NCBI GenBank assembly: GCA_963576725.1 | Contig: OY755240.1 | Location: 33,174,620 to 33,238,619, forward strand | Source of the DNA: Azorinus chamasolen | Taxonomy: Eukaryota > Mollusca > Bivalvia > Cardiida > Solecurtidae | Direction: 5' to 3' | DNA length: 64,000 nt | Shown: positions 56,657 through 64,000 of the stretch, piece by piece | Position numbering within the stretch: position 1 is the first letter of the stretch | Layout: the number at the start of each line of letters is the position of its first letter | Position numbers and translations under genes: made by a program | Notes under the pieces: model-generated | The model's input: the letters and a program-made list of their open reading frames with translations, nothing else | Told to the model about the DNA's origin: nothing | Database searches by the model: none

Positions 56657-57115
56657 AATGTCAAACAATTTGTATTCAGGTGAGACGCCGGGTAACAAAT
56701 TGTTTGTATCCAGGTGAGACACGTCAGTAAAAAAACTGTTTGTATTCAGGTCAGATGCCGGGTAACAAACAGTTTGTATCCAGGTCAGACGCCGGGTAAC
56801 AAACAGTTTGTATCCAGGTGAGACGCCGGGTAACAAACAGTTTGTATCCAGGTTAGACGCCGGGTAACAAACTTTTTGTATCCAGGTTAGACACCGGGTA
56901 ACAAACAGTTTGTATTCAGATGAGACGCCGGGTAACAAACAGTTTGTATCCAGGTCAGGCGCCGGGTAACAAACAGTTTGTATTCAGATGAGACGCCGGG
57001 TAACAAACAGTTTGTATCCAGGTCAGACGCCGGGTAACAAACTGTTTGTATTCAGATGAGACGCCGGGTAACAAACAGTTTGTATCCAGGTCAGACGCCG
57101 GGTAACAAACAGTTT
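56657..57115. repeat. 34-bp satellite, about 13 copies (end of unit B)
   Basis: As at 49012-49470, with one private change (TCAGGCGCC) near 56957. Confidence 0.93.
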
Positions 57116-57238
57116 GTACAGGAATTTCACAATATATTGAACTTTATTGTATTGTATTTCTTTTACTTTGCATACTTTTATTTAGTAAATACGAGTAAGA
57201 AACAAAATCCTGAGTAATGAAGCTATTTTTCCTTTCAG

Positions 57239-57315
57239 GTTTGGTCTGGAACACAAAACTTCAAACGTGTGACTTCCCAAGGAACGTTCCGACACCTTGT
57301 GGAACAAGTGTCTAA
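57239..57315 (+). CDS. Duplicate CBM14 terminal exon, copy C
   Basis: As copy B but with one replacement (Pro to Thr; VPTPCG). The acceptor and stop are intact. Also an orphan in position. Confidence 0.58.
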
Positions 57316-57867
57316 CAGAATGACAGCACAGTTTAACACAAATGCTAAAATGTCGATTGAAAAACAAATCGACTGCTTCATTTTTAAATATATATTTTAT
57401 TTTTGTTTAAATAACACTGTCATGGTGTCAAATAATTTTGACTCTAATGTGAATCCAGGATAATTAGTTTCAAATTGGATAAACAATATTTCTTAGACTT
57501 TTTAAAGCCTTTGTTTTCAAAGTGGGTGACTCTAGTAATTTGCCCTAAGAAATCTGAAAATAAAAAAATGACATGTTTATCCTCATAAGCAATATAGTTA
57601 TAAACGTTACATCGGATCAGAAGTTTTATAGATTGTTAAGTATATTCAGATAGTATGAAAGACTGGGTGTGAAAATTAAAATATGTTCCCTCTCTTAACC
57701 CATTCCCTCATATTAACACCTTTTGATGCCTCTGTAAAAGTTTATTAAAATGGTTTCAATACTTTAAAATTCTATTTCTTCCTCTTCCTAGTAAATGCTC
57801 CTTTTCGGTAGATTATTTCAAAGAGGCTGGGTCTGAAGACAGCCTATGAGGGAAGGAGTTAAGCTTG

Positions 57868-58331
57868 ATTACCGGTAGGACGATATAGGGTTAACATGGC
57901 CTTACCGGTAGGACGATATAGGGTTAACATGGCCTTACCGGTAGGACGATATAGGGTTAACATGGCCTTACCGGTAGGACGATATAGGGTTAACATGGCC
58001 TTACCGGTAGGACGATATAGGGTTAACATGGCCTTACCGGTAGGACGATATAGGGTTAACATGGCCTTACCGGTAGGACGATATAGGGTTAACATGGCCT
58101 TACCGGTAGGACGATATAGGGTTAACATGGCCTTACCGGTAGGACGATATAGGGTTAACATGGCCTTACCGGTAGGACGATATAGGGTTAACATGGCCTT
58201 ACCGGTAGGACGATATAGGGTTAACATGGCCTTACCGGTAGGACGATATAGGGTTAACATGGCCTTACCGGTAGGACGATATAGGGTTAACATGGTCTTA
58301 CCGGTAGGACGATATAGGGTTAACATGGCCT
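57868..58331. repeat. 33-bp satellite, 14 copies (unit C)
   Basis: As in unit B, same copy number. Confidence 0.95.
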
Positions 58332-58902
58332 TTTGTTTGTAAAGTTGAGTTACATTACATTGTACTTATAACAATTACTTATGAAGAGTAAGGCTTGAAG
58401 AAGAAAACAATACTTTCATTTGATAAGGTTCCTGGATGGGAGACCGTGTCACTCAGCGTCCATCGCATTTGTTTTTGTATATATGCTAAAATTGCACAAA
58501 TTATGACAATTTCATGAACGCGCCAACGCTAGGTCACGTGTATAACCAGTACAGTATATGTTAAACTCTTTACTCAACAAGTACAAATGTTGCTGTAAAA
58601 CAGCAAAGGAGATGCACCGCGCAAAAAAAAGAAATGTGCAAATAAAATGGTAATAGCAATCTTCCAAAACTGTAAGTTGGAGATACATGTATGAAAAGAG
58701 TGCTATATAAATATGGTATAATAATAATAATAATAATAATAATTAATTGGCTGCCTAATACATGTTTGGCTGTAAAAAGTTAAACACAGAAAGACGAGCA
58801 CACTGATTAACAAAAAGTTTTGATCCAGATCAGACGACAATGGTTCGGTAATTTACTTTCATGAAGGATGGAGGTTTCAAGAATGGCTCATGCGGATAAA
58901 TG

Positions 58903-60518
58903 TAGGTAAAAATGCCACAGGTAAAAATACCTTCGGTAAATATGCCATAGGTAAAAATGCCTTAGGTAAATATGCCACAGGTAAAGTGGTAAAAATGCCT
59001 TAGGTAATAATGCCAGGGGTAAAAATGCCACAGGTATAAAAAAAAAATACTAACAAATATTTTTGAATTTATAAAAGGAAAACTGTATAATTTGAAAAAA
59101 TATGTTATAATATCATTTCAGAATCAAATTTGGTTATTATATAATAAATCCATTTAAATATGTTCAAAATTAAAAATATTTGTTATTATTTTCTGGCATT
59201 TGACGGGTGGTGTCTGGGTCTACTCTGTTAAAATAATTGTAGGAAAAATCTTTTTTTTTTATTTTAAATAAAAATGTTTATATACCTCTGGCATTTGAGG
59301 GAAGGTGTCTGGGTAGGAAAAATCATAAGGAACAGGTAGGTAAGATTTCAATATCTATGTTTTAATGAGCAGTATCTATATAGTACATGTAGTTGTGATT
59401 AACAGTACTACTGATAATGCAGCCGATCATATAATCCAACGGTTTAACCCTTTCCTCCATGAATATATATTAAATATCTATCAAATTCCAGTAACAAACA
59501 GAGCAGACCCTGATCAGACGGCTCCTATATAATCTGGGTCTACTCTGTTTTTGCATTACTTGTGATTTGCATTAATTTTTTATCTTTAGTATGTTGCAAT
59601 AATGAAACAGATATATCAAATTCCATTCCTATAAGAGTAGAGCCAGATTAGAAGGCTCCTATAGGAGCCCTCTAATCAGGATCAGGATCTGCTCTGTTTG
59701 TTAATGGAATTTGATAGATATGTTTCATTATTGTTGTAAATCACAAGTAATGCAAAAATAGAGTAGACCCAGATGATATAGGAGTCGTCTGATCAGGATC
59801 TGGAATTTGATAGATCTGTTTCATTAATGTTTCAAAAGATAGTATTATGTATTGCAACATACTAAAGATAAAAAAAACAACTCACAAGTAATGCAAAACA
59901 GAGTAGACCCAGATTAGAAGGTTCCTATAGGAACCGCCTGATCAGGATCTGCTCTGTTTGTTACTGGAATTTGATAGATCTGTTTCATTATTGTTTCAAA
60001 AGATAGTATTATGTTACATACTAAAGATAAAAAATTAATGTAAAAAATCACAAGTAATGCAAAAACAGAGTAGACCCAGATTATATAGGAACCGTCTGAT
60101 CAGGATCTGCTCTGTTTATTACTGGAATTTGATATATGTTGAAATCTTACCTACCTGTTTCTTATGATTTTCCTGCAATTATTTAAAAAACATATTTAAT
60201 AACAAATATTTTTTAATTTGGTCTGAGTCCAAAATAAAAAAAAAAGATTTTTCCTACAATTATTTAAACAGAGTAAACCCAGACACCACCAAATTTGATT
60301 ATGAAATGATATTATAACATATTTTTTTCAAATTATACTGTTTTCCTTTTATAAATTCAAAAATATTTGTTATTAATTTTTTTTTATACCTGTGGCATTT
60401 TTACCTATGGCATTTTTACCTAAGGCATTATTACCTAAGGCATTTTTACCACTTTACCTGTGGCATTTTTACCAGTGGCATTTTTACCTATGGCATATTT
60501 ACCTAAGGCATTTTTACC
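58903..60518. mobile_element. 1.6 kb foldback element, unit C
   Basis: Copy of 43615-45229 within unit C. Confidence 0.85.
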
Positions 60519-62188
60519 GCACACCGGATACAACAAGTAGCATATCATTAGCTCTTTGTTTTAAATGCGTATTAAGTGAATATGTTGGTAATGTTGCACC
60601 TTTTGAAGATTGTTGAGGAAACCTCTATCACAGATTGTAAAGGTGGATTTACATAACTAAAGGGAACTGAAAATATTTTCCTGTGTGGGGTTGCCTTGTT
60701 TGCAGATGCATGAAAGTGACTTGTATGGACTTTCATAAGAATTAATAGTGGTGACAAAAGGTAATTAATTTGAAGGAAAACGATTTAAGTATAGCCAGAA
60801 TGAAACCCGTCACAACATGTTGCAAGTTTATAAGAATCAAATGCCCCAAGGGCCATAATGACATCCGGTTGGATATGGATATTAAATGTAAGGGAAGAAA
60901 TCGCTGCACACGTTAATCACCATGTTTGACATGTTGTAATGTATTACAAAAATATGGCAGACTGTAACTACGGCCAAACCATTAACAAAGTGGTTATTAG
61001 CGATACTCAGTCCTTGAAGTCAGAAACGCATTGCTGAGCGGCAGTGACAGTGTCCATCTTTCAATTCTTATCAAAGCAATAAATGCTGTTTATAAAAATA
61101 TTGCAGTTTGAAGTACTACCCTTGTTATTAATTACTAACTCTAAAGACTAATATTCAAACAATATACATGTTGTTTGAATAATTACTCTACCGTATATCA
61201 AGTTTTACCCCTTCATCCATATAAACTAACCCTAAAATAAGTACATGTATGCTATTTGAATAATTGTTGTCCCGTATTTACCCAGGCTTATCCCTTTACT
61301 CATATATATGAGTTTTCATATCTTTGCAAACAGAGTTGATCCAGATCTGACAAATTACAAATGTCCCATCTGGACTGTCCAGGGTCTGCTCTGATTAGTT
61401 ATGGAATAATATAGAGATCTAATTCTACAGTTTCTGTCATGGGGAAAATCATCGGATTTTCATTTATTTTGTTAAGGGACGTGTTCTATTAAAATATTGG
61501 CACATTGTTTTTTACACAGAACATTTCTATAGACAGGAAATCATCAAGGCATTTTTTCTTGTCTAGACAAACCACTAGTCTTTTAAAATACAAAGTGGTG
61601 AACAAATCAATTCGTTATTCAAACATGTACATATATCTTGAAGTATCTATTTCCTGAATGTCCATATGGAAATATGGTCGTTTGGTCGACTTTCCCGTTC
61701 GTGGACCTTATTTAAATAATACAGTAAACTCTACCATAAGTGGTCATTCATTTATTAAACATATTAGTCGTAAAAACAAGTGGTTGCATAATGCAGGACA
61801 AAAATAATGCGGAAAACTTCTATAGGAGCTTTCTGCTTTACTTTTGTTCTGCATTAAGTTAGCACCTGCCTTTCAAACCTAAAAATAGACCTTTTTGATG
61901 GCCGCTTACGGCAGGTTCTACTGTAAGCCTAAAGTCGTTTCGTCGACCGTATGCCATATAGGGATTAGGTTTTCACACGTATATCGAGGCTATATGTTTG
62001 ATGTTAATTTTTCAAATATGCGCGTGTGCAGGCAATAATCGCAAATCGCCCAATCATAATTCAGACCCAGATCACGACCACGTTTCATTTTATAAAACAA
62101 ATTAAATACTACAGTGTATTTGTATAAATATTGCTTCAACATTATGAGTGTTTTGTCAAAATAATATAAGCAATTGATATTAACTTAT

Positions 62189-63824
62189 AGATAGATAGAT
62201 AGGTTTTATTTCTTTCAGTAACTTATACATGTAGTATCTCGTTACATAATTATACAGATATTCAATACATATGTATCACATGACAATAATAGAAAACACA
62301 CACTTCAAACAACCTCAATCACTTCATAAATGAGTATTCCTTTACCATGTATCTTGGTGTCATACTGAAGAATTCATAGTTCCGGAGAATGAACATATTG
62401 TCAAGCCATTCAATTGAAATCGTGTTAATTAATTCACACATCAGGTCAATTTCTTGGGACAACTAATAATAATTCCTGACGCCTGCTATTTGCTTCAGTA
62501 ATAAAATGAGATAAGCTGGTCAGCATTTGCCTATTCTTTGATTTTAAAAGTTCTACAAATTTGTACATGCTTGGCCTTTCTCTATAGTACTTTTTTTACA
62601 TACTTTCGTCTGATATCGTCAAATGCATTGCATTTTATGATAAAGTGAAATTCGTCTTCTATATCACGTGCCTCACATAATTGGCAGATTCTTTCAAATT
62701 CGAATACATGTAATGCATTTTCTTAACCGTTTGTTTCCAATTATATTCAAGTAGTTTTCTTCTGCAAAATCATCTTTTATATTAACGTAAAGAGTATTTA
62801 ATACAGCATTTGACTGTATATCATTATACCATTTCTGGTGAAAGCAATCTATAACCCTTTGCTTAAATGATAATACAAAAAGCCTGACATCTATGTTTTG
62901 TGATTCTATCCAAGCATAGGAAAAACCGTAATCATCTAACAGCGTTTTTACGTTTCTAACCCAATTTTTCTCACCACTTTCATACCCATCAAGTGATACT
63001 TGATACAGGCACTTCACTATGACATTATCTGAGTGTACTAATTTCAACCAATATTTAATAATTTGAACAAACCTATTGACAAATAATGGATACCGACCTA
63101 ACTCACCATATACGGCATCGTTACATGAATTTTGCCGGACACCCAATATCATCTTACAAAATTTAAGGTGGATTCTTTCCAGATTTTTAGATTTTGTAAA
63201 ACCCCAAACCAGACATGCATAATTAATGATAGATCCAACAAATGCATCAAATAACTGCATGGCTATTTTCGGTCTAAACTCAAATTTATTGATATTATGG
63301 AATAAAATATTCATTGCTTTAAGAGCCTTATCGGCTAAACACTAGTTGTTCAAAACAAACGAACCCGTATATAATTAAACGTAATGCCCAGATAGTTAAA
63401 ATCATCAACAACTTCTAAAACAGAATCATTATAATACCATTGCTCGTTATTCCATGTTTTACCTATTTTACGAAAAAGACAATTTTCGTTTTTGCTGTAT
63501 TAACCTCAAGTCCCCATATATTGCAATACTGATGTAATTTATCCAAACTAGCTTGAAGATCTTCTGTCGAGTTACCTACAATCACCATATCATCAGCAAA
63601 ACAGAGTAACATTTTATACATAATTCAAAAATATCAATGCCAGAGTTTACATTGTTTTGCAAAAATAGTTATAAGTCTTCAAGGAAGAGGGCAAACAATG
63701 CCGGCGAATTGTTTTGGCCTTGCCGTAAGCCCACCGATATGCTGAAAAATTATACAATAGGCACATGCTGACAATTATCGCACACTGTTGATTCCATAGT
63801 TCCATGTATTTTGATATCTTATGA
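62189..63824 (-). pseudogene. LINE reverse-transcriptase remnant, copy C
   Basis: Copy of 46900-48535 carried by triplicated unit C; the open stretch is 63314-62694 and the encoded residues equal copy A. Confidence 0.85.
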
Positions 63825-64000
63825 AGTTTGGTTATATGTTCATGGGGTCCCTTTAATGAGGTGGTTTGGTGTCATACAACGCATTCTGATAGCTTATCAT
63901 CATTCCCTACAATTATTAATCATGATCTTCCACTAGTGCCATTAGGCGAGGTGTTTCCTAACTCACACATTAGAATATCTGATTTATTCCGAAAGAATAA

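Larger units (their letters stand above)
49471..57115 (+). repeat. 7.6 kb tandem triplication, unit B (7645 bp)
   Basis: Direct, nearly identical copy of unit A: 14 copies of the 33-bp repeat (66 bp more), one fewer TAA microsatellite unit, and one more A in a homopolymer at 52590. It has one private change in the LINE remnant (ctttctagattt) and an extra T near 56025. Confidence 0.95.
57116..64000 (+). repeat. 7.6 kb tandem triplication, unit C, cut by the window end
   Basis: Third direct copy, with the same 14-copy 33-bp array and most variants shared with B, so B and C are the younger pair. It stops at the window edge before the 34-bp array, so the true number of units is unknown. Confidence 0.95.

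Overview
The window is nuclear DNA of an animal, most likely a mollusc and probably a bivalve. The visible grounds are short exons split by GT-AG introns, secreted C-type lectin and chitin-binding genes, AT-rich sequence crowded with short palindromic transposons (MITEs), minisatellites and LINE remnants, and no bacterial-type genes. The species is an inference and is not assigned.

Three multi-exon genes can be assembled from splice sites, reading phase and protein motifs; none shows as a long ORF. (1) A minus-strand secreted twin C-type-lectin-domain (CTLD) gene runs from 21104 to 11036: 7 exons, 297 codons, intact frame. (2) A minus-strand secreted-type protein with chitin-binding type-2 (CBM14/peritrophin-A) domains occupies 33828-31395: 3 exons, with the 5' end not found. 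(3) A complete plus-strand CBM14 paralogue occupies 38318-42090: 4 exons, 138 codons. Genes 2 and 3 lie head to head and share exon sizes and intron phases, so they are a divergent duplicate pair. Signal-peptide exons of exactly 43 nt ending in phase 1 start genes 1 and 3. The products look like extracellular glycan-recognition proteins (immune recognition, or mucus, gut or shell matrix); function is inferred from the families only.

Layout: 1-11,000 holds minisatellites (29, 63, 49 and 37 bp units), MITEs and no gene. 11,036-21,104 is the lectin gene, whose introns hold a 67-bp satellite, a roughly 0.95 kb trinucleotide tract, a tRNA-like SINE and many MITEs. 21,200-31,390 is intergenic, with nested foldback and long-terminal-inverted-repeat elements and a LINE remnant. 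31,395-42,090 is the CBM14 pair. 41,891-64,000 is a direct tandem triplication with a 7.6 kb unit (third copy cut by the window end). Each unit carries the terminal exon of gene 3, a 33-bp satellite, a 1.6 kb foldback element, a LINE reverse-transcriptase remnant and a 34-bp satellite at the junction.

The most unusual signal is the palindrome system. Several MITE families differ in their ends (TTAA plus CCCTTT-type, or TA plus CAGTA-type) but share the same central dyad, GCTCCTATAGGAGC. Their arms or ends are the apparent source of several tandem arrays, and individual copies lie within about 5-25 bp of a splice donor or stop codon in all three genes.
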